Shown here: piece by piece, positions 6,697-13,958 of the stretch
Numbering within the stretch: position 1 is the first letter of the stretch
How the letters are laid out: each line of letters starts with the position of its first letter
Assembly: GCA_012965445.1 (NCBI GenBank)
Contig: DTSJ01000145.1
Location: forward strand, 1-13,958
Source of the DNA: Candidatus Hydrogenedentota bacterium
GTDB taxonomy: Bacteria; Hydrogenedentota; Hydrogenedentia; Hydrogenedentiales; GCA-2746185
Direction: 5' to 3'
Length of the DNA: 13,958 bases
The notes under the pieces: generated by a model
Databases searched by the model: none
What the model saw: only the letters and a program-made list of their open reading frames with translations
What the model was told of the DNA's origin: nothing
Program-made: the position numbers and the translations under genes

Positions 6697-9600
6697 ATGC
6701 GTTCTTTTTTTCTGAGTGTCTGCGTTTCTACAGTTGTTGTAGGTTTCTTTCTTGGATCGAGTTCGGCGCAGGACCCCTTTCACACGCCCATCGCGATTAC
6801 CCATGTGTCTGCGACGACCGAAGCGGGTACTACGATCAGCGATGCGACGATCCTCATCGAGGACGGGAGAATCATTTCAGTGGGTACGGATGTCGAGGTT
6901 CCGAGTACGGCTCTGGTCGTGGATGGAAGCGGACTGTATGCCTATCCGGGTTTCATCGATGCGGCGACACATCTTGGAATCAAAGACAAGCGGCCGCCGG
7001 AGGATGTGTTCAAGCGTGCTCTTGATGAGGAGTATCCTGTCGCGTCGGGCCCTCGTACGCACATGCAGTTGGCAAACCGACTGGGGGTGTGGCCGCATAT
7101 CGGCGTGATGGATCTGTACAAGAATGACGCGGACGCGATGACATCCTACCGAAAGCTGGGATTTACTACGGCGCTGATCACGCCGCATCCGGATATCATC
7201 AGCGGTTCTGGCGATGTCGTGCAGCTTTCGGGTAAGCCGCTGCGCAGTGCTACTCTCGCACCTCGAGCGACGCAAATTCTGGGTTTCTCGGATCTATCGG
7301 GAACAAGCTATTCCAAAGGTCGGGAGTACCCGGGGTCTCGAATGGGCGCGGTCGCGATGATTCGGCAAACTTATATGGATGCTGAGTGGTATCGCAAACG
7401 TCACGCGTTAAGCAATCAATATCCTACAAAGGTAAAACGCGTCGAGTTCGACCCGGCATTGGACGCAATGGGCGTGCTGCTTGATCGCCAGCAGATGTGG
7501 ATTTTTACGGTGGACACGGCGAACGAGATTCATCATGCCCTTGATCTGGCACAGGAATTTAATCAGCGGATCACGATTCTGGGCGGTAAGGAAGCGTGGA
7601 AGGTAGCGGATCGGCTTGCGTCTGAGAGAGTTCCCGTGATCGTGAGCATGGACTTCGAGGAGAAACCAAAGCTCGCGCCGAAGAAATCTGAGGACGAGAA
7701 GGTATACACGACTGCCTCGTGGACACCGGAGTTTGAGCACGACTTTTTCGAGCCACTCGCGGTGCGCCATGATCGGGTGCGCGTCTGGGAAGAGCAGGTC
7801 AATAATTTGCATGCGTTGATTGGCGCTGGTGTGGATGTTGCGATCACAGGACGTGACCTGAAGAGTCCTGACAAACTGACGAAAAATTTCGAAGCAGCGC
7901 TGAAACTGGATCTTACCGCAGATGAGCTGCTGAGCGCGCTTACACAGTCCTCCGCGAATATCCTGGGACTGGGTGACAAGCTCGGGAGTCTGGAATCTGG
8001 AAAGATCGCGAACGTCGTGCTGCTCACGAAGCCGCTGGGTGACAAGGGAAGTCAGGTCAGACATGTCTTCATCGACGGAACTCAATTTTCCTACGCCACT
8101 GAGGGAAAGAAAAAAGGCGCGGACGGCGACACCGCCGAAATGGCAAAACTTGAAATTGAGGATCGATTGGAGAATCTGGATTTCGTGATCGATTCGGTCG
8201 TTGAAATCACGAAGGAAGGAGGCTGGGCTACTGGTGCCACGATAAAGGTCCGGGTGGCGAGCGAGGGTCTGGACGAAAGCGAAAAGACGCTGGATGAGTT
8301 GATTTCGACGTTTCGCGGACCGGGACTCTCGGAGGACCGAATTGAGCTGGAAGTGAAAACGGAATCGCTGGAGGATGATGGCGGCGAACCGGAAGATATA
8401 CACCCGTGGTCTGTGGAAATGCCTTCGGATCGCAAAATAAATGTTCAAACAAATAAAAATGTCCTCCTCCGAAACGCCACTGTTCTGACCGTTACAAACG
8501 GCATCCTGAAAGATACAGATATCCTCGTCCGGAATGGGAAAATTCGCTCTATTGAGCCGGATCTAATTGCACCCCAAGGAGTTATGGTAATCGATCTGGA
8601 TGGGTATTGGATTTCTCCCGGCATCATCGACCCCCACTCCCATATCGCGGTCACAGGGATCAACGAGTTTACTCAGTCCATTTCGAGCGAGGTACGCCAG
8701 GCGGATGTAGTCGACCACACAGCCCAGAGCATTCACCGCGCACTGGCCGGAGGCGTAACGACAATTCACACGATGCACGGGTCCGCGAACTCTATGGGCG
8801 GGCAAAACGCTGTGCTGAAGCTAAAATACAATACGTCACCGGGCGAGATGCTGGTTACGAGCGGCCCGCGGATTGTGAAATTTGCGCTGGGTGAGAATGT
8901 GACGCGTTCGCGGCCTATCCCCCGCTTTCCGAACAGCCGCATGGGCGTGGAGTCGGTGTTCCGCCATGCGTTCAATGCAGCGACGGAATACGATGCGGAA
9001 TGGAACGCCTATGCTTTGGCTGTGTCCCGTGGAGACGTAACCGAGATTCCGCGCCGCGATCTGCGCCTGCAGGCGGTCAGCGATATTATGGCGGGGAGGA
9101 TCTGGGTGCATTCGCATTGTTATCGCGGCGATGAGATGCTGCGGCTTCTGCAAGTGGCAGAGGACTATGGATTCCGTATAGCAACTTTGCAGCATGTTCT
9201 GGAGGGGTATCGTGTTGCGCCTGAAATGTATGCCCATGGCGTGGGCGGTTCAACGTTCGCGGACTGGTGGTCGTATAAGAAGGAAGCATTTGACGCGATT
9301 CCCTACAACGCCGCGATGATGATGAGGGCAGGGGTAGTGACGAGCCTGAATTCCGATTCGTCTGATCTGATTCGACATCTGAATTTCGAGGCGGGGAAAA
9401 CGATGCGGTTTGGCGGGTTGAGTGCGGAAGAGGCGATGAAATTGATCACCATCAATCCTGCGATTCAAATAGGTCTGGACAATCGTATAGGGTCGATTGA
9501 AGTTGGTAAGGATGCGGATTTCGCAGTGTTCAATGCGCATCCGCTGGATACGCATTCGCGTAACGTGCTGACACTCATCGAAGGGGAAATCTTCTTTCAG

Positions 9601-10968
9601 TATCCGGGATTCGAGATCGACGGTTCTACACCTGGGCCGGGCGACACCTCTGTGCCTGAGCCTCCGCGCGACAGGCTTCCACTTTCCGATACCAATTCGA
9701 CTTACGCTATCGTGGGCGCGACGATTCATCCGGTCACCTCTGCTCCGATCGAAAATGGCACACTGATTATTCAGAACGGCAAGATTCAGGCTATTCTTGA
9801 AAACGACTCGCGTCCGGTTGGAGCGACTATCGTGGATGCATCGGGACTGCATGTGTATCCGGGATTGATCAATTCGGCGACGCAGATGGGACTATCGGAG
9901 ATTTCGGGTCTCGCGCAGACCGTTGACTCCCGTGATCTCAGCACGTATCAGCCGGAGCTTCGAACGCTGTCTGCCATCAATCCGCACAGTGAGCATATCC
10001 CTGTGTCGCTTGGCGAAGGGATTACGCTTTCTCACGCCGTGCCGCTGGGGGGAATCATCTCCGGTCGCGGGAGCGTGCTTCAGATGTCGGGCTGGACTAT
10101 GCCGGAGATGCTGCGAAACGGCGAGACGGGATTGGTCATCAACCTGCCGATATTGCCCAGTAAATTTGCGCCGGGTCTCGACAAGAAAAGATATGACGAA
10201 CGCGTGAAAAGTCATCAGACTTCGATCAAGAATACGGAGGAGTATATTCGTAGCGCGCGTCACTATGCGCGCCTGAAAGCGGCGGGTGAAAACCCGACGA
10301 CGCATGTTCGCTATGAGGCGATGATTCCTTATGTTAATGGCGAGAAGCCGGTCTTTTTCCGTGCGCAGTCATATAAGGCGATCTTGCAAACGTTGCAATT
10401 CGCGGGTACTTTCGAGTTGAAGCCTGTCATTCTGGGCGGCGGCGAGGCGTGGAAACTTGCGGATCGCCTGGCTGAGGAAAATGTCCCGGTCATCGTGACT
10501 TCTGTATTTCGTCTGCCGACATCCGGTTTCGGAGGGGGTAATTCCTATGAGCGGTTCAACGCTTTCTATGAGAATGCCGGTAAACTGGAGGAAGCGGGCG
10601 TGTTGTTCGCGATTGCTTCGACGGGGACTGAGTATGCAAAGCAGCTTCCCGTTCATGCAGGATTCGCGGCGGCGCATGGACTTTCGGTGGAGGGGGCAGT
10701 GAAATCACTGACGATCAATCCTGCGAAGATTTTGGGAATCGATGATTCGGTAGGTTCGCTCGAGAGCGGCAAGACAGCGGACGTCATCATCACGTCGGGC
10801 GACCCTACGCAGACGAGTACCCGGACGCTCGCCGTATTTTTGAAGGGGCAGCCTGTGGAGCTGGACAGTCTGCATGAGCGAAACCGCAAGAAATTCACGA
10901 ATCGGCCTGATCCGGGGATCGCACCTACGGGAACGCTCAGGGGGCCTCCGGCGATGCGGACGCGGTAA
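6697..10968 (+). CDS. Exported triple amidohydrolase-domain protein; only the middle domain has metal ligands
   Basis: The 1423-residue protein (from the ATG at 6697) has a Sec signal peptide likely cut after SSSA, residue 24. It contains three amidohydrolase-superfamily units, each with an N-terminal strand set (DATILIEDGRI, TDILVRNGKI, NGTLIIQNGKI) and a C-terminal INPA/GS-ES-GK-AD block. Domain 1 spans about 28-466, a charged spacer 467-588, domain 2 about 589-968, a proline-rich linker to about 1001, and domain 3 about 1001-1400. Domain 2 has DPHSH with H647 and H649, VHSH with H805 and H807, LQH with H833, and NSD with D887: a full metal site of the imidazolonepropionase-related type. 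At the first motif domain 1 has DAATH (A90, H92) and domain 3 has NSATQ (A1061, Q1063); the later ligands are replaced too. Domains 1 and 3 share an ILGG-EAWK-ADRLA block and resemble each other more than domain 2. The substrate is unknown. Confidence 0.88.
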   Translation: MRSFFLSVCVSTVVVGFFLGSSSAQDPFHTPIAITHVSATTEAGTTISDATILIEDGRIISVGTDVEVPSTALVVDGSGLYAYPGFIDAATHLGIKDKRPPEDVFKRALDEEYPVASGPRTHMQLANRLGVWPHIGVMDLYKNDADAMTSYRKLGFTTALITPHPDIISGSGDVVQLSGKPLRSATLAPRATQILGFSDLSGTSYSKGREYPGSRMGAVAMIRQTYMDAEWYRKRHALSNQYPTKVKRVEFDPALDAMGVLLDRQQMWIFTVDTANEIHHALDLAQEFNQRITILGGKEAWKVADRLASERVPVIVSMDFEEKPKLAPKKSEDEKVYTTASWTPEFEHDFFEPLAVRHDRVRVWEEQVNNLHALIGAGVDVAITGRDLKSPDKLTKNFEAALKLDLTADELLSALTQSSANILGLGDKLGSLESGKIANVVLLTKPLGDKGSQVRHVFIDGTQFSYATEGKKKGADGDTAEMAKLEIEDRLENLDFVIDSVVEITKEGGWATGATIKVRVASEGLDESEKTLDELISTFRGPGLSEDRIELEVKTESLEDDGGEPEDIHPWSVEMPSDRKINVQTNKNVLLRNATVLTVTNGILKDTDILVRNGKIRSIEPDLIAPQGVMVIDLDGYWISPGIIDPHSHIAVTGINEFTQSISSEVRQADVVDHTAQSIHRALAGGVTTIHTMHGSANSMGGQNAVLKLKYNTSPGEMLVTSGPRIVKFALGENVTRSRPIPRFPNSRMGVESVFRHAFNAATEYDAEWNAYALAVSRGDVTEIPRRDLRLQAVSDIMAGRIWVHSHCYRGDEMLRLLQVAEDYGFRIATLQHVLEGYRVAPEMYAHGVGGSTFADWWSYKKEAFDAIPYNAAMMMRAGVVTSLNSDSSDLIRHLNFEAGKTMRFGGLSAEEAMKLITINPAIQIGLDNRIGSIEVGKDADFAVFNAHPLDTHSRNVLTLIEGEIFFQYPGFEIDGSTPGPGDTSVPEPPRDRLPLSDTNSTYAIVGATIHPVTSAPIENGTLIIQNGKIQAILENDSRPVGATIVDASGLHVYPGLINSATQMGLSEISGLAQTVDSRDLSTYQPELRTLSAINPHSEHIPVSLGEGITLSHAVPLGGIISGRGSVLQMSGWTMPEMLRNGETGLVINLPILPSKFAPGLDKKRYDERVKSHQTSIKNTEEYIRSARHYARLKAAGENPTTHVRYEAMIPYVNGEKPVFFRAQSYKAILQTLQFAGTFELKPVILGGGEAWKLADRLAEENVPVIVTSVFRLPTSGFGGGNSYERFNAFYENAGKLEEAGVLFAIASTGTEYAKQLPVHAGFAAAHGLSVEGAVKSLTINPAKILGIDDSVGSLESGKTADVIITSGDPTQTSTRTLAVFLKGQPVELDSLHERNRKKFTNRPDPGIAPTGTLRGPPAMRTR

Positions 10969-10990
10969 AGTCAGTAGCCATCTGACCGAT

Positions 10991-13192
10991 TCAATGTGAG
11001 TTGGCGTCTTCTTCGAGGCTTCGGATAAATGCGCCGAGACCGCCATCGGCGATGAGTTCACTTAGGTCGTCGCGGTAGAGGGTGTGGTTGTATTTTTCTT
11101 TGCAGAGCTTTGGGATTCGGGTTGCGACTCCACCCATTGTTCGACCGTGCAGATCTCCGATTTCCGACAAGGACATATCGGCAATTATATGTTCGAGCAG
11201 TTCGGTATCTTCTTCGTCGGACCATCGTTTGCCACGTCGGTTTGGCTCCGGCTTGGAAGAAGCATTCGTTTCCTGTGGTTCGGTTTCGGATTCAACCGAC
11301 ACATAGCGAGACGCGTCTTCGTCGCCCCCCTCTCCCCCACTCAGGACTCCCAGGAACACAGTACCGTAGCGTTTGAGTTTCGCCGTGCCGACTCCCGAGA
11401 CGTCGTTCATTTCGGCCATTGTCCGCGGCATTCGCATGGCCATATCGACGAGAGTTTTGTCCGAGAATACGAAATACGCGGGGACATCTTGTTCGGCGGC
11501 GAGAGCGGCTCGTTTTGCGCGTAGTTGCTCGAATATTTCGCGTTGGGGATCGCTGAGCTCTTCGAGGAGGGCTTTTGTTTTGCTGTTTGATTTTCCTTTT
11601 GATTTGCTACTCGTGCTTTTGGCTTTCTTCTCGGGTTTTAGTCGGTCTTTTCGTAGTAGGACTTTGCGTGTGCCTTTGAGTACTGCACCAGAGTCCTTAC
11701 CGAGTGAAAGTTGATTGTAGTTTTCTGGATCGACATGGAGCAGCTCTTCTCCGATGAGTTGCCGAATCACGGATTTCCATTGCAATGCGGAGTAGTCTTT
11801 GCCAACTCCAAAAGTGGGGAGTTCTTCGTGTTGCCATTGGCAGACGAGTTTGGTGTATTTTCCCATGAGTATATCGATGATGTGGCCTGTGGCGAATTTT
11901 TGTTGGACGCGGTGGATGCAGGACATTACTTTTTGGGCGAGAATGAGGCCGTCGGTGAGTTCGGGGGCGTCGATGCAGTTGTCGCAATTGCCACAGTCGT
12001 CGATCGTATCGCCAAAATAGTCGAGAACGATTTTCCTTCGGCATTCTATGGATTCGCAGAGTTGCACGAGGGAGTTGAGACGTTCAAGTTCGACTTGCTG
12101 TTGTTCTAGGGGAGCGTTTGATGAGGTAACGAAATATCGAAGGCGCACCAAGTCTTCTGAGTCGTAAACTAGTGAGGCGTTTGCGGGGAGCCCGTCTCGA
12201 CCTGCACGCCCGGTTTCCTGGTAGTAGGCTTCGATTGATTTGGGGAGGTCCATGTGAAATACAAATCGGACGTCGGGTTTGTCGATGCCCATGCCGAAGG
12301 CGATTGTGGCTACGATGATGATGCCGTCTTCTTTGAGGAATCGATCCTGGTTGCGGGCGCGGTCCTCTGTTTCCATTCCGGCGTGGTAGGGGAGGGCTTC
12401 GAAACCGTTGTTGGAGAGGAATTTGGCGGTGGTTTCGACTTTATTGCGTGACATGCAGTAGACAATGCCTGCGTCGGATGCGTGGTTGTCGTGGATGAAA
12501 TCGAGTAACTGATTTCGTGGCGAGTTTTTTGGTGCGATGGAATATTTGATGTTGGGCCGGTCAAAGCCTGAGATGAAGATGCGGTCGTTGTCGCTACGCA
12601 GTGAGAACTGTTCGATGATATCCAGCCGCGTTCGCGTATCGGCGGTGGCTGTCAATGCGAGGAAAGGTACGTCTGGATAACGCTCTCGCAACACACATAG
12701 GTTTCGGTAACTGGGCCTGAAGTCGAATCCCCATTGCGATACGCAGTGGGCTTCGTCGATAGCGAAGAGGGCGATTGGGCATCCCTGGACCATCACGTCG
12801 AGGTCATAGCTAACGAGCCGTTCAGGGGCTAGATATAGAAGGTCGAGATCGCGATTGCGCAGGCGGTCTTCGACGGTCCGCACTTCATCGGGGGTGCAGG
12901 TGGAGTTGAGGAACGCGGCGCGGACACCAGCCTGCTCGAGTGCGGATACCTGATTCTGCATGAGGGCGATGAGGGGCGAAACGATGATGGCCACGCCTTT
13001 GCGGCAGAGCGCGGGGATTTGGTAGCAGAGGGATTTTCCGCCGCCCGTGGGCATCAGTACGAAGGCATTGCCCCCGTCGTTGACGTGATTGATAATTTCT
13101 TCCTGGTGACCTCGAAACGTGTCGTAGCCAAAGACGGATTTTAGTATGGTGTGTGAATCCGTTCCCATAATTTGTACGACGCCACTCCCCAT
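10991..13192 (-). CDS. recQ: ATP-dependent DNA helicase RecQ with Myb/SANT-like C-terminal extension
   Basis: RecQ is a 3'-5' superfamily 2 helicase that acts in recombination and stalled-fork repair. The 733 residues show Walker A PTGGGKS (48-54), the DEAH box at 146-149, motif III around TATA (181-184), and motif VI QETGRAGRDG (325-334). The zinc-binding cysteines are C384, C400, C403 and C406, followed by the winged-helix RQC region. A Lys/Ser-rich linker (about 519-540) leads to an HRDC domain (about 545-617) with the family pattern VPAYFVFSDKTLVDMA. The extra C-terminus (about 655-733) begins RWSDEEDTELLEHI and looks like a small Myb/SANT-type helical DNA-binding unit. The start is uncertain: the ATG at 13192 lies two bases past a repeat hairpin and lacks a ribosome site. 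The ATG at 13168, eight codons in, matches typical RecQ N-termini better but also lacks a good site. The gene converges on the amidohydrolase gene with a 22-base gap. Confidence 0.96.
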   Translation of the reverse strand: MGSGVVQIMGTDSHTILKSVFGYDTFRGHQEEIINHVNDGGNAFVLMPTGGGKSLCYQIPALCRKGVAIIVSPLIALMQNQVSALEQAGVRAAFLNSTCTPDEVRTVEDRLRNRDLDLLYLAPERLVSYDLDVMVQGCPIALFAIDEAHCVSQWGFDFRPSYRNLCVLRERYPDVPFLALTATADTRTRLDIIEQFSLRSDNDRIFISGFDRPNIKYSIAPKNSPRNQLLDFIHDNHASDAGIVYCMSRNKVETTAKFLSNNGFEALPYHAGMETEDRARNQDRFLKEDGIIIVATIAFGMGIDKPDVRFVFHMDLPKSIEAYYQETGRAGRDGLPANASLVYDSEDLVRLRYFVTSSNAPLEQQQVELERLNSLVQLCESIECRRKIVLDYFGDTIDDCGNCDNCIDAPELTDGLILAQKVMSCIHRVQQKFATGHIIDILMGKYTKLVCQWQHEELPTFGVGKDYSALQWKSVIRQLIGEELLHVDPENYNQLSLGKDSGAVLKGTRKVLLRKDRLKPEKKAKSTSSKSKGKSNSKTKALLEELSDPQREIFEQLRAKRAALAAEQDVPAYFVFSDKTLVDMAMRMPRTMAEMNDVSGVGTAKLKRYGTVFLGVLSGGEGGDEDASRYVSVESETEPQETNASSKPEPNRRGKRWSDEEDTELLEHIIADMSLSEIGDLHGRTMGGVATRIPKLCKEKYNHTLYRDDLSELIADGGLGAFIRSLEEDANSH

Positions 13193-13193
13193 A

Positions 13194-13257
13194 AGGATAC
13201 GCAGTATCCGTCAGTCTTTCTTTTGTTTCTTTTCTTTCTTCTCAGAAAGAAAAGAAA
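13194..13257 (-). repeat. Two-hairpin dispersed repeat, copy 2
   Basis: Read on the minus strand, this copy starts two bases after the stop codon of the upstream acyl-CoA ligase and ends one base before the first recQ ATG. It almost fills that 67-base gap. The main stem is a perfect 14-base inverted repeat, TTTCTTTTCTTTCT at 13226-13239 against 13244-13257, with a four-base loop. The second stem pairs GGATAC (13195-13200) with GTATCC (13204-13209) around three bases. The order and orientation of the two stems relative to the preceding gene are the same as in copy 1. Confidence 0.75.
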
Positions 13258-13259
13258 GA

Positions 13260-13958
13260 CTACCCCTGGATTTTCTTTTCGGCTCCACCCCATTCTTTAT
13301 CGCGGAGAATGAACTTTTGAATTTTTCCTGTGCTGGTTTTCGGGAGTTCGATGAAGTCTACTGCTGAGGGACATTTGAAGTGGGCGATGTTTTCCCGGCA
13401 GAAATCGATGATCTCTTTGTCGGTGGCGTCTTCGCCGGGTTTGAGCGTTACGAAAGCCTTAGGTGATTCGCCCCATTTTTCGTGGGGGATGCCTATGACG
13501 GCGCATTCGAGTACGGCGGGGTGGCGGTAGATGACTTGTTCGATCTCGATGGAAGAAATGTTTTCGCCGCCCGAGATGATAACGTCTTTGGAGCGGTCGC
13601 GAAGTTCCACATAGCCGTCGGGGTGCCAGATGGCAACGTCGCCGGAGTGGAAATGGCCTCCGCGGAATGCGGTAAGGGTGGCTTCGGGATCGTCGTAATA
13701 GCCTTTCATGACCATGTTGCCGACCATGACGACTTCGCCGAGGGTTTTGCCGTCGCGGGGGACATCGTTCATGTCGTCGTCGACCACGCGAATGGGGTCG
13801 GACATGATGTAGGCGACACCCTGGCGCGCGAGGAGCTGGCCTTGTTCTGAGGCGGGTTTATCCTTCCAGTCCGGTTGGGGTGCGCAGATGGTCGTAGGGC
13901 CGTAGGTTTCAGTGAGTCCGTAGACATGCACGATTTTTGCGCCGATGGCCTGGACCTG
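13260..13958 (-). CDS. Acyl-CoA ligase (AMP-forming), C-terminal part, DmdB/AAE-like; 5' end off window
   Basis: The last 233 or so codons of an ANL-superfamily ligase run in from the right edge, and the frame stays open to 13958, so the start lies outside. Visible motifs are YGLTETYGP (adenylate binding), FRGGHFHSGD with the conserved aspartate, the hinge-region sequence DRSKDVIISGGENISSIEIE, and the catalytic lysine in STGKIQK near the C-terminus. The phrases RQGVAYIM, GEVVMVGNMVMKGYYDDP and WHPDGYVELRDR are typical of the subfamily holding plant AAE-type ligases and bacterial methylmercaptopropionate-CoA ligase (DmdB). That subfamily takes short and medium organic acids. It differs clearly from the FadD/ACSF2-like gene at 1809. 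Substrate identity cannot be fixed. It may be cotranscribed with recQ, 67 bases downstream, although the repeat between them could interrupt the message. Confidence 0.9.
   Translation of the reverse strand, partial: QVQAIGAKIVHVYGLTETYGPTTICAPQPDWKDKPASEQGQLLARQGVAYIMSDPIRVVDDDMNDVPRDGKTLGEVVMVGNMVMKGYYDDPEATLTAFRGGHFHSGDVAIWHPDGYVELRDRSKDVIISGGENISSIEIEQVIYRHPAVLECAVIGIPHEKWGESPKAFVTLKPGEDATDKEIIDFCRENIAHFKCPSAVDFIELPKTSTGKIQKFILRDKEWGGAEKKIQG

Noticed and set aside
7408..8448. A 346-codon open frame on the minus strand within the triple-amidohydrolase gene
   Set aside because: Its composition is like a shadow frame (Arg/His-rich), no motif is visible, and it lies across well-conserved sense coding sequence.
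10970..10986. GTCAG/CTGAC inverted repeat in the 22-base gap between the convergent amidohydrolase and recQ genes
   Set aside because: The stem has only five pairs, the loop seven bases, and there is no U-tract on either strand, so I cannot support it as a terminator.
1..13958. Search for CRISPR arrays, transposases, tRNA genes, integrases and toxin-antitoxin or defence genes
   Set aside because: No regularly spaced repeats, no terminal inverted repeats with a transposase, no tRNA-like fold and no defence-gene motifs were visible. The window looks like core and accessory metabolic chromosome.

Overview
The window reads as ordinary chromosome from a diderm (Gram-negative-type) bacterium. The evidence is a periplasmic Tat-exported molybdoenzyme, two large secreted hydrolases with Sec signal peptides, and the absence of any phage, plasmid, IS or CRISPR signature. 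I cannot assign a phylum from the sequence alone. Coding density is high and no gap between genes exceeds about 205 bases.

Layout, left to right. (1) Positions 1-627, minus strand: the 5' part of a response-regulator gene whose receiver domain is interrupted by a one-base frameshift at about 371-374; its 3' end lies off the left edge. (2) Positions 628-830: a divergent intergenic region with a good extended -10 promoter for the regulator and a small palindrome just before msrP. (3) Positions 831-3500, plus strand: msrP (periplasmic methionine sulfoxide reductase, molybdopterin subunit), followed 15 bases later by a complete acyl-CoA synthetase. (4) Positions 3575-10968, plus strand: two large exported proteins. 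One is a six-repeat TolB-type propeller fused to an M28 metallopeptidase and a PDZ domain. The other is a 1423-residue chain of three amidohydrolase-type domains, of which only the middle one keeps the metal ligands. (5) Positions 10991-13192, minus strand: recQ, convergent with the amidohydrolase gene. (6) Positions 13260 to the right edge, minus strand: the C-terminal part of a second acyl-CoA ligase of a different subfamily, upstream of recQ.

How the genes fit together. The M28/PDZ protein and the triple amidohydrolase are adjacent and co-oriented, and both have signal peptides ending in the same SSA|QD context. A joint role in extracytoplasmic peptide or amide breakdown is a reasonable inference, but the substrate is unknown. 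MsrP protects envelope proteins from oxidation and stands without its usual membrane partner MsrQ in this window. The two CoA ligases suggest active fatty or organic acid catabolism.

The most unexpected non-coding feature is a 64-base, two-hairpin repeat present twice (6516-6579 plus, 13194-13257 minus). By hand alignment the copies match at about 56 of 64 positions. Each copy lies directly downstream of a stop codon in the same direction as the gene it follows. I see no obviously new defence or mobile system here.
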